Source: Mactra quadrangularis
Lineage: Eukaryota > Mollusca > Bivalvia > Venerida > Mactridae
NCBI GenBank assembly: GCA_025267735.1
Contig: CM046293.1
Location: forward strand, 10,378,560-10,442,559
Direction: 5' to 3'
Length of the DNA: 64,000 bases
The position numbers were made by a program, and so were the translations under genes. The number at the start of each line of letters is the position of its first letter. Within the stretch, counting starts at the first letter, position 1. Positions 50,777 through 63,665 of the stretch are shown here, in pieces. The notes beneath the pieces are model-generated. The model was not told the origin of the DNA, searched no databases, and saw only the letters and a list, made by a program, of their open reading frames with translations.

Positions 50777-51102
50777 CAGTACCCACAAAAAAAACTACAA
50801 CTCATTAATTTTGATGATTTTTTTTTGTAGAATTACTAGTTTTTTATATTTAAATATGGTTGTGATAAAATGAAAACAAATTTCAATAATGCGGCACATG
50901 AATAATATTCAGCATCTGACACCCTAGCTTAAGCCTATTTATTGTAATCATTTTCTATAATGTATTTTGTTTGGTATTTTTGTAGACTCAGTTATAAGTA
51001 AAGTGATAAACTTTTTTAAGTAAGCAGTTTTCAAAATTTTGGACAAAAGCTATTTAGTAGGCCTGCAAAGTGAAAATGTCTCCGCACTTTTGGTGGGTAT
51101 TG
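50777..51102. mobile_element. Tc1-like MITE nested in repeat copy 2
   Basis: This is the counterpart of 10846-11169, with the same CAGTACCCAC start, TGGGTATTG end and TA flanks. It has a few more T residues in one homopolymer. It was present before the 5.3 kb repeat was duplicated. Confidence 0.88.
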
Positions 51103-51257
51103 TATATAAAATCTAAAACAACATTATCTTTAATAGACAAGTTATGACCAATGAACCGTATGGCTAAATATGTTTGAATTAGTAAAGAAAATAAAATTAA
51201 TTGGCATGTGAAGTCACATTTGCTTAATTTTTGTAATATATAATATATGTATATATA

Positions 51258-53336
51258 TAAGTAGAATAAAATAATCAAGATAATGAGGAAAATAAGCTAA
51301 AATCAATAATCTAGGTATTATTTCTTGCATAAAGGTCAAGCTCAGGGTCATCAAACTTTTTTGTAAAAATGTTCAATATTCTGTCGATTGATTAAATTTT
51401 GTTACAAATCAATTTTTTGTCAATAGAATGGTGTTTATTATAAAATATTAAATGAAACATTCTTACTGACTAAACTTTTTCCTCTCAGCATATATCTCAA
51501 TATGTCAATGTTACCTCTTAATACGTAACTATCATGATATCCGAGATTTATCTGCATAGAAGATCGCCGAGGTAAGTCCGGTGGTAAAGTTATACATTCC
51601 TCGATCGACCTCTCTCAAAATGCCAATATTTTTCCGACAAAACCATTTTAATGGTTTCATATTGTTTGCATATTTTTGAATATGAGAGGCAATGCATTAA
51701 ACTGACGTGACCCGGGTGCGTAGAAATTCATTTTATGTTTTTTTTAAAAATATATTTTAGTTTATCATAATACATGTACTGCATTTTGACCATGGCACTC
51801 TTCCTGTCTTCGATTATAGGAGGTTGGATTTAAAACAATATGAATTTAACGAAGGGGTAGTAAGTACAGAAATGTATGAAATGGACATAGCAAATTTACC
51901 ACTTAATCCATTTTAAAGTGTACATGTATTCATTAATATTTTTTTCAAATTTCTCTCAAGATGAAAGAAATATTAAATCATTTTCAATATAGTTATTTAA
52001 TTAAATATAGGGAGGCGAGACAGGATAGAGCGCCATGATCGTGCGACCACATGCACGACTCATGCAGGTTGTTTCGTCATCTCACGATGACGAACGCAGA
52101 AACAAAGCGTTTGATCAAGTCCTAGCAAAACATCAACAGCTCTGGTAACCATGCCATATTTCCCTTCTCTAAGAAAAAGGAATGACTTGGTATTTGGGAA
52201 CGACCAGAGCCAGTATAATGCTTCGTCAGAAAAAGGCAACCGCTTGACAAAGTGAACAGACGCAGCTTGTCTGTTTGTTACAAGAACGTCTATAGATCTA
52301 TATACAATATATTAATTACAAGGTTTTTAGTTTAATCATACCGCTGTACATAATTTATTAGTATGTCAAATAAATCGTACATGGGATTATTTTACTTGAA
52401 ATTTCATAACTATCATTAATACGTTTAATTACAAATCAGAATTTAATTGCTTTTTTAATTTGATAGTGCAGTTTATTTGTATTTGATAACAACTCACAAA
52501 ATTTAGGATTCATCTTCCAAAATTATCTTCCCCATATTTAATGTCCTTTTTACTGTATTTAACTATTGTTACATGCTCTGCCCTTTAGGACCCGAATAGC
52601 TCAGTCGGCTAAAGGGAAGGAACGGAAATATTTATTGAAATGAAAAGTTCAAGAGGTCGCTGGTTCGAAACCTAGCAAAAGCATAAATTTTTATTTTTAT
52701 ATTTTTTTTTTATTATATTTCTATATCTTATATTATACATATTTACGTATTAAGAGGTAACATTGACATATTGAGATATATAATCTTATGAATATTTTAA
52801 AACGACTAGTGTTGTGTTTACGTTTTATTATAGTTTCTTTAAGCTGTACATGTATTAGACTTATACAATAACACAATCATGTATCTTTATTTGAATTATT
52901 GGAATACAAAATATATATTTCAAAATTTTTAATATTAGTCCAGTACCATGATATGTGTGTCTTAGTGTCATCATTACATCAGTAGATGTATTCCAAAACA
53001 ATGCTTTACCATAATGATTACGCTGTTAGACATTGTAAATTATAACATTTCAAACTGACGTCGACGTAAGAAAAAATCAATCACTTGATTTTCAACTTAA
53101 ATCTTTGAATCAGAATTTTATGAAACTATTAAACCATACCTAAAAATATTGATCATAACTTAGCCTCATATGAAACTGTATGATATTAATTATTGAACAG
53201 ACCCTTCAGGGACTCAAAATATTGATTACTGAAAACAAAAGACCCTTAAGGGACCTAGATTATTGATTTTAACTCATTATCCTCATTAGCCTTAATAAAT
53301 TGAGGCTATCTTGATTAAAATTTTTATCCTACTTCT
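51258..53336. mobile_element. Foldback unit in repeat copy 2, rearranged left arm
   Basis: The right arm is as in copy 1. The left arm is cut down: after CTCAGG it has TCATCAAACTTTTTTGTAAA at 51348, which is the inverse of the copy 1 sequence at 11691-11727, and then joins ATCAATTTTTTGTCAATAG. The hairpin segment (52015-52293) and tRNA-like sequence (52588-52680) are intact. Confidence 0.75.
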
Positions 53337-53774
53337 ATTCAATAAAGAATAACTATTTTCCAAAAAATAATCCCATTCACTTGACTACATTAACCTCGTT
53401 GTTAAATCAGGTAACCGAATGAAAAAAAGAAATATAATTTATCAAACAATTAATTCTTAATTATATCTGTAAATTTTAACCTTCGTCATTAAACACCATC
53501 AGTGCAGGTAAAATTAATTTCTAAGACATTTATGATAAGCAGAAATGGGGTTTAAATACATTATTTTCTGTTCAGTTACTATATAATTCATAGAATAGCA
53601 GCAGGGTGTTAGTCCAACTTTACTCAAAAATGTGTACTACGTAGCACACATAACAGATAACAATGACATAGTTTTAAATCTCTCCTATATTAGAGATTTT
53701 TTTGACACACAGGCTAATTAAACAATGTCATATTGTAACAGTTATAGCTTTGACTAATTACAGCAGTTGTCATA

Positions 53775-53885
53775 GTCAACAGCTATATCCAGAGATAAAG
53801 CCTCTTCAGGAACAGTGAGTAGGTGGACTGACCGCTGTGATATAACCTTTATAAGGTGTTTCTACAGCATAAAACCCAACAAAAA
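53775..53885 (+). mobile_element. SINE tail fragment at the right end of repeat copy 2
   Basis: ATCCAGAGATAAAGCCTCTT, GTGAGTAGGTGGACTGACCG and GCATAAAACCCAAC match 14580-14692 almost base for base. Confidence 0.85.
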
Positions 53886-53936
53886 TTGAATAAATCTAAA
53901 CACAATGAATACCCCAGTACTTTCAGTGCTTTGATT

Positions 53937-55319
53937 TATTTCTTCGGGACTTTAGTTCTGAACAAATATATGTATCATAATTCAAACCCTTGCTGATTTT
54001 GAAATTTACCGAATCCAGAAGTAGTCTCTTAGTATATAATTATATAGCAACTAAAAAGATCGTCTGCTATGACGGGCGCATTAATGCACTTGTAATTCGA
54101 ACTATACATGTATCTCAAGCGTAAATATAACCGCAGCTATGTTGTGCGTCTAAGTAGGAATGGGTTCGTCGTCTTATGTAACTGAATGGTTTCAACGATT
54201 CAGTGGGGACACGTTGTGCGTCTCTGTAATCAGTAGAGATGTTACATCGTTTTATGTAATAGAATGAATTCGTTTGTATAGGAAGATTTTAAATCTATAA
54301 CGAATCTCTAAAGCTATTATTATTTGTCTGAGTAAAATACAGTACAAAAATGGGCTATCTAGTTGATCAATCTGTACACGTTTTTCTACCTAACAAACCA
54401 GTGTCACTGGTCTGTCCTATGTATACTTACCTTGTTGAAGCACTAATTTTTCAAATCCGAACAAATTCAGTGCATTCAGCGCTTTTTTTTTAAATTACCA
54501 TGACCAGTTGTGTCTATTCAATCACAGAGACATATGTTGTAGACAAAATATTTCTCACTGTTGCCAATTAAATGTGAGATCATCAAAGATTTATAAATGT
54601 TAAACAAGATGTGACTGAACTCATCAGTTATAGATGTATAACCTTTAAGCTAGTTTATAGTGCACAAGAAACCCTTTCATTTTGATTAGGATGATCTATA
54701 AGTTTGATCTTTAATAAATTAGTTGGAACTATGATCTTCGATTGCTTCCAGGCCATTACTTTATTCTATATATCTTACAGACCAGACTTTTCAGTCAATA
54801 TATATACAATGTATATTAGTATAAACATCGGCTCCAGTGTGAAAAATGTTATTCCAGTCTGGTGCATAAGAAAAACTCTAAACCAATATTTCATGTATTT
54901 AGAAGACAGGAGCGTTTGTCCCTGACAAAAATATAATCAATCAAAATAGCGAATGATCCTTTAACAAACAGGAATCATCTACAGACAAGGATATTATAAT
55001 CAGGTTTTATATGATCGGTTTTCATTGCTTACACTACTGTTAAACCATATTCAATCTAAATTATTCAATCTCGTTTATTTACTGGAAAATTCTATAAACC
55101 ATTTTTTACTTGATTCCTGGCTTGGCCGTCGATGATATAAAATAAATCATGTTTGCATTTGCCTTAATATTATGTAAGGCGTATTGGCCGATATGACGAA
55201 GTGAGCAAACACCGCCATTTTGTGTATATTTATTTAAAAGTCACAAACATAAGTCTAGAACAAAATTTTTGTACCCTAACACAAACTATGACAAATAAGT
55301 CCTTGCTTTTATTTGGTCA
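53937..55319. other. AT-rich stretch, no gene seen
   Basis: The longest frame, 54704-54925, has no recognisable feature. The sequence near 54130-54260 contains two loosely similar GTTGTGCGTCT ... GTTCGT stretches, a weak local duplication. Confidence 0.5.
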
Positions 55320-55432
55320 ACATCTAATTCCATCGATTTAGCTTTTCCATGTGCGGTGAGTAGGTTGACTGACAGCCGTTATATGACATAATGTGTTGCC
55401 AAGGCCTTAAACCCAACAAAAGCAACTCATGA
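55320..55432 (+). mobile_element. SINE tail fragment
   Basis: TCCATCGATTTAGCTTTTCC, GGTGAGTAGGTTGACTGACA, GTGTTGCCAAGGCCTTAAAC and CCAACAAAAGC match the family 1 tail. The head is absent. Confidence 0.85.
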
Positions 55433-58400
55433 TGTTGATCGGTATCACCAGGACATTATGTGTAAAAAGCTGGTTTTGATACGGTTAGGTCAACCAGTAA
55501 CCAGTGTTAGAGTGGAAAAAGCACAATAATAACATACCATAGCCAAAACGAGTCAATCGGAGAGTAAGTGTATCGGTGTGTACATTTTCTAGTCAATGAT
55601 TATATAAGAAAACATGTTTGATTGATAAATAGATAAGCCGTGCTATCTTTTGCCTTTGATTACAACGAACAAAACATATCATTAATATGTAATTAATCAC
55701 TTTAAAGTTCACTTTCTTATTAATCTAGTGCAATGCTATTAGAATGCAGAAATTTTCTCAATGAAGTACATATATGCCTTTAGAGTCTTTGGCTTCTTTT
55801 AACTTCAACTTAGGGTGTTTGACTTGATTCCAGCATACATTCGTGTTGTCTGCTTCGTAGATTCATGTCTGACAGTCGTTGGAACTTTAACTTCATTGTT
55901 AGCCATTGGCCACCTCGCAGAGATGGTGTTACCTAAATCAATCCCTACTTTTTCATGACGGTTATTACTTCATAGCATGAAAAAATGCCGTTATATATCA
56001 GTTGTAATTTAATAATAGTTTCGTAACCCATGGTTTCTATAAAATACGATCCTTACATACATAATAAGCCATAAAACTTTACCAACCGACATTGATGTAG
56101 ATTTTATAACACTAAATATGCATTTTACTTATATTTTTGTCCGTCTAGATTGCAGTTGAAACGACTAAAGGCTGGTAGTACCGTTCTAGCACGCGATACG
56201 TTCACACGTTTATGTTCTTCTGGCGACTGAGTTATCCAAAAACGTAGACGATTGGTTTTGAAATGTGGCATAAAACTAATAACATTCATTGCCTTGTTTG
56301 ACAAACTTAAGCAACAGTTTTATTCTCTCAGGCTACGAGTCTACTGGCTTTTGTCTTAAATGAAACTTTCGTTGAGACCTGCACGAGACGTACAGAATTG
56401 TATTGAATGAAATGTATTTGATATATTTTGACTGAACAAGGGACAGGAACATCTGAAATAAATGAAACAGTAGTATTACAAGCATACTAATTCAAAATTT
56501 ATGTATAATTTTCATAATAATACACATAATTAATCTTAATTATGAAGATTCTAGAGTCTTTTCTTGTTATTTCAATGCCTCAAAATAAATTTGGATATAG
56601 AAAAGATACTATCACTTTATTGGTTGGTGATTGGGAATACTGATTGGGTAAGGCTTATATTTAAATGACATATACATGCATGACGTGGTAAATGACCTAT
56701 AGCAATACTACTTCCATCAGTAATGAATGTGATTTCTTTGACGTATTGTCAACATTATTAAATGACAAAAATAGAAACGTATTGACCGAGCTACGGAATG
56801 ACAATACCTCAATCATCTGCATGTTTTATCCTTTATCCATTCAAACTTCTCTGATGGACAATGTACTTTTTATGATGGAATAATAATTAACAATAACAAC
56901 GAGGGATTCGCCTTCAAATTACATAGAACCAAAGAGAAACAAGTTGATTCTACAAAATAAGAGAGTTAAGTAGTTTTGACACGCAACATGTCTTGTAGAA
57001 TCATGAGTATTCCCTTCCATTGTCTTCCATTTAGATGTAAAATGTAGACCCATATATCAGATCTACAAAACATGTAATTTACGATGATTTCTTCCTTAAT
57101 GCAGGTTTTACACAAGAAATGTGCAGCACAGACAAAATATTACAAAACAATACTACGCACATTGTACTGATTTTAAAACGCTTATTTTTAGAGAGACGCA
57201 AAAACCGCTAATTGTTGGAGAAATCGTGCCAGCATTCATTGTTTACTGTCTTTATGTTTTTGGAACGGACCTTAGACTTGTATAGAAATACTTAAATGAC
57301 TTGTACAACTTGACTTTTGATGGAAACAAATAGAAATCAAACTATTAACCCAGTTTTATATGCTTGCCAAGTCTATGTTTAGTGAACATTTTGTTCATCG
57401 ATACAAATAACAAGTATACTTTGCGTAGAACTGCAAGTTCTTTGACTTATGTCTTGACATTTATTTGAAGCATTACTTTTATAGTATTTGTTGCTGTATG
57501 TAGGAATATATACTCTACCCTTCGTGTATGTGAAATCCTTCAACGGGGCTTTTGTTTATACGGTTTAGTGTTGGTCCAATAGACAGACTGATATACTCAG
57601 CCTAATAAGGGTTGTCCTGTCACATAAAGAACACAACGGAACAGAACAATCTTGGTTGCATGATCACAATACAAACTTTAATGATATATATACATAAATA
57701 CATAATATTAAAGAAGAATAAAGCATTCATAATACATTTATTTGCAGTAAAATTGGATCTAGCAAATAGTACATCACACAAAAAATCAATTAAACAAGCA
57801 AACACAAATAATAAACAATGCATATTCTTTATGGAAATTATGAAACTTTTATTTTTAAGATATTAAAAAAAAGATACCCAACTGAAGAAGTTATATAAAC
57901 TTCAAACTTCTTCATTTGATTAAACGCCTTTTTTATATTACATATTCAATGGCGTTGTACAAAAAGATAAATTATAAAAAATAAATGAATAAGTAAAAAC
58001 CCTCCACCATAAATATATACAATAACACAAAACAAAATAAAATTCATCACACATTATGTTATATAGTGTGAGTGTGCATTTGGTTTTCATATATCAAGTT
58101 TATAGAACCTACATTAATCTTAGTTTATGATTCGACTTTATTTTACATTTGTTTTTATTAATTTGATATTTAAAGTTGTTGCTTTAATATACTATTATAT
58201 ACAGGTCCCACACTTTAGATCATTCGAGATAAAACGTATCCAAGTAATAAACATTCTCAATTTACTTCGATCTAGAAGTTATCGATATCATTTCAAATCA
58301 TAGTGGAGACGAAGTGCCTCATAAATTTAGTTTTAACAATTTCTTAACAAAACAGCTTGTAAATATGATATAATAATTTATTGTTTGCAGTATGTATGTT

Positions 58401-59384
58401 GAAGTCAGTTTTCCGTAGAAGCGCCAATTTTCTTACATGGAAATAACCTTAAGAATTATTTTTTCGTAATATTCCTTCAGTGTTGATCTCATGAAAGGTT
58501 GATTATATCGTTAGTTTCTTGCGCTGATTTCACATTTCTGTACTCTCATATTTGTTGAACTGCTGAATCGGGCAATATTTCCATGTTATGTTTCTGGTTT
58601 TCTTACCATAGCGTCAGCTTTCTGATAATACGTTATAATTAATAAAAGCAACAAAACAAAAGTATAATGATTATATCAAAACTAATTCTGTACCATGCAC
58701 ATATAATAAGAGATTATTTTAGAAACGCAACCGTTTTTAAGATTCTTATAATTTACTTTAGTCACGCGAGAACACGTAATCGAAGTCACTTATAGCACGT
58801 GATCTTGAACTTGTCATTTTAAGGTATAATTAAGGCAATGTTAATAGGTTATAAAGCAAGGTTTTGAAGTCTACTTTTAGTATTACTATTCAGTCGACTC
58901 TTATAGGTTACATGTATGGTAGAGGTGTATTTAAGTGAGTTTAAATACATGTATCATTTTATTTTATTCCTTCAAATTTAGAGGACAATACAAATATACA
59001 TGAGTACACACAATAGATTTAAAAAGACAATATAGAATTGAAACAAGATCAAATTATGATGGCGTGGCTCAAAATGCTTCCTAGTCCACATTTATTTCTA
59101 TAATACACACTTAAATTAAACTAGTTGTAATTCTATGTTGCAATAAGGTAAATGCTAAGTTTTTAATATAATTATAGGCACGGCCTATTGATGAAAAAGA
59201 CATGCAATTTAGTGAAGTAGTTAGTTGGTCATAAGGGTCGTAATATATAAACAATTAGATCTCCATTTTGCCAATGTCTGCTTCATTTCCCTTCATTGTG
59301 TGTTTTAGTCATACAGTCATACCGTCCCATAATGCAACTATTGGTAAGCACAGGAACCAGAAGCGTGCCGAACGTGCGAATTTA
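55433..59384. other. AT-rich stretch, no gene seen
   Basis: Near 57880-57925 a weak hairpin GAAGAAGTT ... AACTTCTTC occurs. Overlapping opposite frames at 57612-57866 are low-complexity K/N- or F/C-rich translations. I see no element boundary. Confidence 0.5.
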
Positions 59385-59699
59385 GTTCGAAAAAAGGGTA
59401 TGTTATCTCAGTTTTATGTGATTTTTAGAAAAAATAGTTCGAAAAAAGGGTATGTTATCTCAGTTTTATGTGATTTTTAGAAAAAATAGTTCGAAAAAAG
59501 GGTATGTTATCTCAGTTTTATGTGATTTTTAGAAGGAATAGTTCGAAAAAAGAGGGTATGTTATCTCAGTTTTATGTGATTTTTAGAAGGAATAGTTCGA
59601 AAAAAGAGGGTATGTTATCTCAGTTTTAGGTGATTTTTAGAAGGAATAGTTCGAAAAAAGAGGGTATGTTATCTCACTTTTATGTGATTTTTAGAAGGA
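59385..59699. repeat. 52-54-bp tandem repeat, six units
   Basis: Units begin GTTCGAAAAAAGGGTATGTT at 59385, 59437, 59489, 59541, 59595 and 59649. The first four are 52 bp. The next has two extra bases (AAAAGAGGG), giving 54 bp, and AGAAAAAATA becomes AGAAGGAATA. Units differ at few sites, so the array is young. It ends in ACCAAAGGGAGATAACT. Confidence 0.95.
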
Positions 59700-60760
59700 C
59701 CAAAGGGAGATAACTAGAAACCGGAAGTGATCGACACAAAATTCAGTGTGGACAGTATACAGAAATAAATCCGCAAAAACTATCGCGATACCTTAAAGTA
59801 TATAAGTACTGCATGTTCTGTGTCAAACAATGGGTGCATATTTTGATCATAATAGCTACTGATGTTTGACTTAATTATGCCATAATCACTGGAAACAAAA
59901 TTGTACTGGTTCACTACAATGCTCAACTGCGACATAATTACCCATGTATTTTGGAATGCGGAATTTTTGTAATAACTATACAAACATGCGAACTATTTCT
60001 TTCCTGACATAAGATATAACGTAGTTGATATTATCCAAGCTTTCTTCGTGTCTCCAGAGAGAAGCTGATTACTTTGTTTCTTTATTCCACAAAATCTGTG
60101 AGATTTCTTTACGTCCGTCATCATTCATCACGTGCGGACATGATTTTAGTCTTGACTATGCTAAGGCGGAACGCTTCGGTTTTTTCCGCTGCAAAAATAC
60201 ATACAATAAAGCTGTGCGCGTTTTATTATTATTTTTTTTTGCTTCTGCGCATTGTAATAATACTAATATAATACTTTCGATGTACTTTATTGGTTTTTAG
60301 CGACAAGCAAGTCTACAAAAGTAGATTAATTAACAACGCCAGCTTATTTGGAATGAAATGCAGGTATAAGTTGTATAATGTTAGACGTTTTGTACTAAAA
60401 GTCTAAAATGCTGGTTGTAAATACGGCGAAACACATAAGCACGTCGTTGAACTCAATGTAAAATCGGATAGAGTTTCAACACACCAACGGCCATGCTATT
60501 GAAAACTTTATTGTTTGAAGTATAAAAAAAAACGTTGAAATTCTATCAATTGTTTTGATTTCTCGGAACAATTTTGCGGCATTATTCCTGTTCTCGCTTT
60601 TCTATTTTTACACCACTCTCCAACTCATCGCAATTTTCAAACAAAAACATGGTTAAATTACATCATCGATTCATTCTGTCGATTGTTTAAAGTGATATCA
60701 TTATCTTTAATTACTTTAATTTCGTGATTTTATTCCACGAAACATTCCGGTAAGTTTTTT

Positions 60761-61063
60761 ATGTTAACAGTTCTGCGAAATCTGACGAGTGTTACTAACA
60801 CTTCAGTGAAACCTTTTTTTGTGGATGATGATAAAACCCGATCTTCCGACCGGAACCTTTTTCAGTTGATTGTGTATATTTTCTACGAGTTTGAAGGAAT
60901 TTCTATGACGCATACACGTGGCAACTTCACTTACTTTACAAACATTATTTCAACACTATACATATCTTCCGCATGCCGCAGTGGTGGGAGGCTAGCATTT
61001 GTTTGGTTGGCATTTGTCGACAGGGCTATCAATAAATGTGTATTTTATGTATACATTTCTTAG
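60761..61063 (+). CDS. Unassigned 100-codon reading frame
   Basis: It opens with a true ATG (MLTVLRNLTSVTNTSVKPFF) and has a more even amino-acid mix than most frames here. No domain, signal or motif is recognised. There is no sign of splicing and no neighbour to give context. It may be chance. Confidence 0.15.
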   Translation: MLTVLRNLTSVTNTSVKPFFVDDDKTRSSDRNLFQLIVYIFYEFEGISMTHTRGNFTYFTNIISTLYISSACRSGGRLAFVWLAFVDRAINKCVFYVYIS

Positions 61064-61326
61064 TTTGGTAATAAAGATATAAAACAAATACTAACTACTG
61101 TAATGCTTGAACAAAGAAACAAATACTGAAACAAACATCCCAACGTTTTAAAAGAGGTGCTTAGTTGCATACATACGGCCAAATTGTGTCTTGAGACATA
61201 TCATGAACAGCGAAAGTAAAATTACTATCCTCACAGCCAAACGTGGAGAGGGCAATGTTCTTTTTAAAGTTTTAAACTTATTATAAAAAGACGACACAAC
61301 ATATAACGACAACAAGTAGGGACTTT

Positions 61327-61658
61327 CTAACTGTCCGTAATGTGGACATAAAGAACATTATGTGATACAATGCAACAAAACTGTTCGGTTAGGCGATGTC
61401 TTATGTATATATAATAAGTGTACAAAGCTTGATTGAACCATGTCATCTCAGTTAATGGTACATTAGTACTTCCCTGATTGATACTAACTGTTATGTAGAT
61501 GCCATCATAATCCCACTTGCCCTTCATTCTATGACACCCCTTATGTGATTGCTACCTCTCAGTTTCAGTAATGCTTCATCCTGGCTTTTCTCTACTGTAG
61601 ACTGATCCTTCAGGCTTTGTAACACAGCATCAGTTCCGACAAAACGGCTATCTTTCAT
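61327..61658 (-). pseudogene. Possible decayed coding fragment in two frames
   Basis: On the minus strand a 44-codon frame (61524-61658) reads MKDSRFVGTDAVLQSLKDQS then TVEKSQDEALLKLRGSNHIR and stops. A second frame of 66 codons (61327-61527) starts at an ATG overlapping that stop (ATGA) and reads MKGKWDYDGIYITVSINQGS onward. The first part has a charged, helix-like composition unlike translated AT-rich noise. It may be a frameshifted remnant of a transposon or a gene. I do not recognise the family. Confidence 0.25.
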
Positions 61659-63420
61659 ATATCACACAATATTACTATTTATGTCCCCCCATACAGTGAT
61701 CAGTATATTCATTTACATTGTCTCCTCAAATGATAAAGCTTTCTGAAAATCCAAAAGATTGGACTAACTCCAAGTCTTGATCGTATTGTAATTAACGCGG
61801 AAGAAAATGACGAGCAAAGTGATTAGTCATGAAACATCTACTATGTTGTTTCTCTGTGTGTTGGTTTTGTGTCTGTAGCCATGGCTTTATAATCTTCCTT
61901 TATCGTATTCTGTGGTTTTGCTTCTCATTTCAAAGTGTTAGCTTTATTTCTAGACCATTATACTGATCTTACTTAATCTGACCACACGGTTGATCCATCT
62001 ACATGACTTAACATTGGACGCCATAAATGTTTGTACTGTACTGTATCGATCTAATCTACCACAGAAAAACATCATTCAAGAACGTTTATACACTCTCTCA
62101 GGAAGAGTAATAAAATGAATGCATTTCTGTTGAATTAACTCGTAATTCTTTCACACACGACATCAATGTTACTTCTACACTCTAAAATAACCACAACTTC
62201 ATCAGAAATGTTTTGATCCTATGAGGAATATGATAAATGCTTTAAAGTTACTTTAATATGAAACGCCTTTCATTTCTGTTTAGTTAACTTGATGAACATA
62301 TTATTGGTATTTAATAGATGAGGTGAAATACAAAATAACACAATTTACCTGTTGATGGAAACATTTTTCTAGTTTAATCGTACTTGACATTTCTTCATTT
62401 ACGAATCAAAATGTGAAGTAGTACAATTTATGGTGTTTTAGCCAATATTTAAGAACAGTAGCTTATATTCAGTACATAATATATATTGTCATAATATGAT
62501 TATATATCTTCATTGACGTTAATAGAGTAAGACAACATAGCACTAGGTTTCTTAAAGTATTTTAACAATTTTGTTCCGTTGAATTTCATGAACTCATAGT
62601 ATAACCTATTGTGTCCGCTCAGGTGTTTTGTACCTCGTATGAGACAAACTGTGCTCGTACCACAATTCTGAAATCTCTGCATGTTCTATTCTGTAATTAT
62701 AGTATTATCTTTCTCGACATCAACCTTTTTATTTGCCTGATGCAATGGTATCGCATTTGTCAGCTGTTGACACATTCTCTTCCACAAAAAATGGGTGTTA
62801 ATTAAAAACCACCTTTCTATCTAAGGAACAAATGGTGTAGATACACTTGAGATAGGACTGTGAATATTAGTCGACATATCGTGCTAGGATTTGATATCCA
62901 CCCAGGTTTTCAGGTCTCTATATCATATAATAGTAACATTTTCTAGTGTTTTGATAAATGTTATCATTTATCTAAGATGGCGTCTTTTGTTTTATTGGTA
63001 AATCTCTTGATAGTTTTGTGATATTCTTGCGTATTCTTATGTTAGTATTTCGGTGTTATAATTGACACAAGTGTATGTTGCACTTTATCAATGATGAAGG
63101 GTGATTAAATATAAGCATTCTTTATGAGTGAGTTTTATGGTTTTTGCAATTTTGACAGTTTTATTCTGGCTGCATATAAAACGGTTTAAGAATATATTTG
63201 TTCTTAGGAATTTTGGCTGTTGTTCTACGTAACATTCTCCATGGAAAAGATTGTTTTGATCGATGTTTATATATTGGTAATGTTACATCTTTGACTTATT
63301 TTCGGTAATTTAAAATAATTGTGGTGTATAGTACTGTCATGTGAGCCGTAGTAAAATCAAACTGTGCCATTTTCGAGTCTGAATTGTGCTCAATTAGAGT
63401 ATTTATTTCATGCTTAAGAG
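61659..63420. other. AT-rich stretch, no gene seen
   Basis: ACATTGGACGCCATAAATGT at 62011-62030 loosely resembles an end of an LTR or a primer-binding region, but no partner repeat is visible. Short overlapping frames at 62500-62805 have no recognisable motif. Confidence 0.45.
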
Positions 63421-63665
63421 GAGACGGTTGGCTAGCTGAGTGGGTTATACACACGTTTAATTTCTACGTCTAAGACATCCTCTTACTGATTCTAAATCAT
63501 GTTGGGCAGTTGCCAGTCACTGACGGAACGTATTAGCCTAGTAGCGTGTTAACAGCTAAATCCAGAGATTTAGATTTTCATGGAACGTAGTGTAGGTTGA
63601 TTGACCGCCGTAATATGACATATATAATACGTTACACGTTACCACATGCTTAAACCAAACAAAAT
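63421..63665 (+). mobile_element. Near full-length SINE (family 1)
   Basis: GGTTGGCTAGCTGAGTGGGT retains the A-box region. The B-box region is deleted. The body (CTAAATCATGTTGGGCAGTT, GCCAGTCACTGACGGAACGT) and tail (ACAGCTAAATCCAGAGATTT, GATTGACCGCCGTAATATGA, GCTTAAACCAAACAAAAT) are clear. Confidence 0.85.

Larger units (their letters stand above)
49358..53936 (+). mobile_element. 5.3 kb composite repeat, copy 2 (4.6 kb)
   Basis: It has the same order and orientation as 9429-14737, with the same 14-bp inverted motifs near the ends and the same MITE, island, hairpin segment, tRNA-like sequence and SINE tail. It is about 730 bases shorter. It lacks 31 bases of the left palindrome, roughly 340 bases of the foldback left arm including most of the transposase remnant, and the 376-base segment. 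It carries 18 extra bases near 51910. No target duplication is evident. Different flanks argue against a simple assembly artefact. Confidence 0.8.

Noticed and set aside
62011..62030. An LTR retrotransposon boundary
   Set aside because: No second LTR, polypurine tract or reverse transcriptase sequence is visible nearby.
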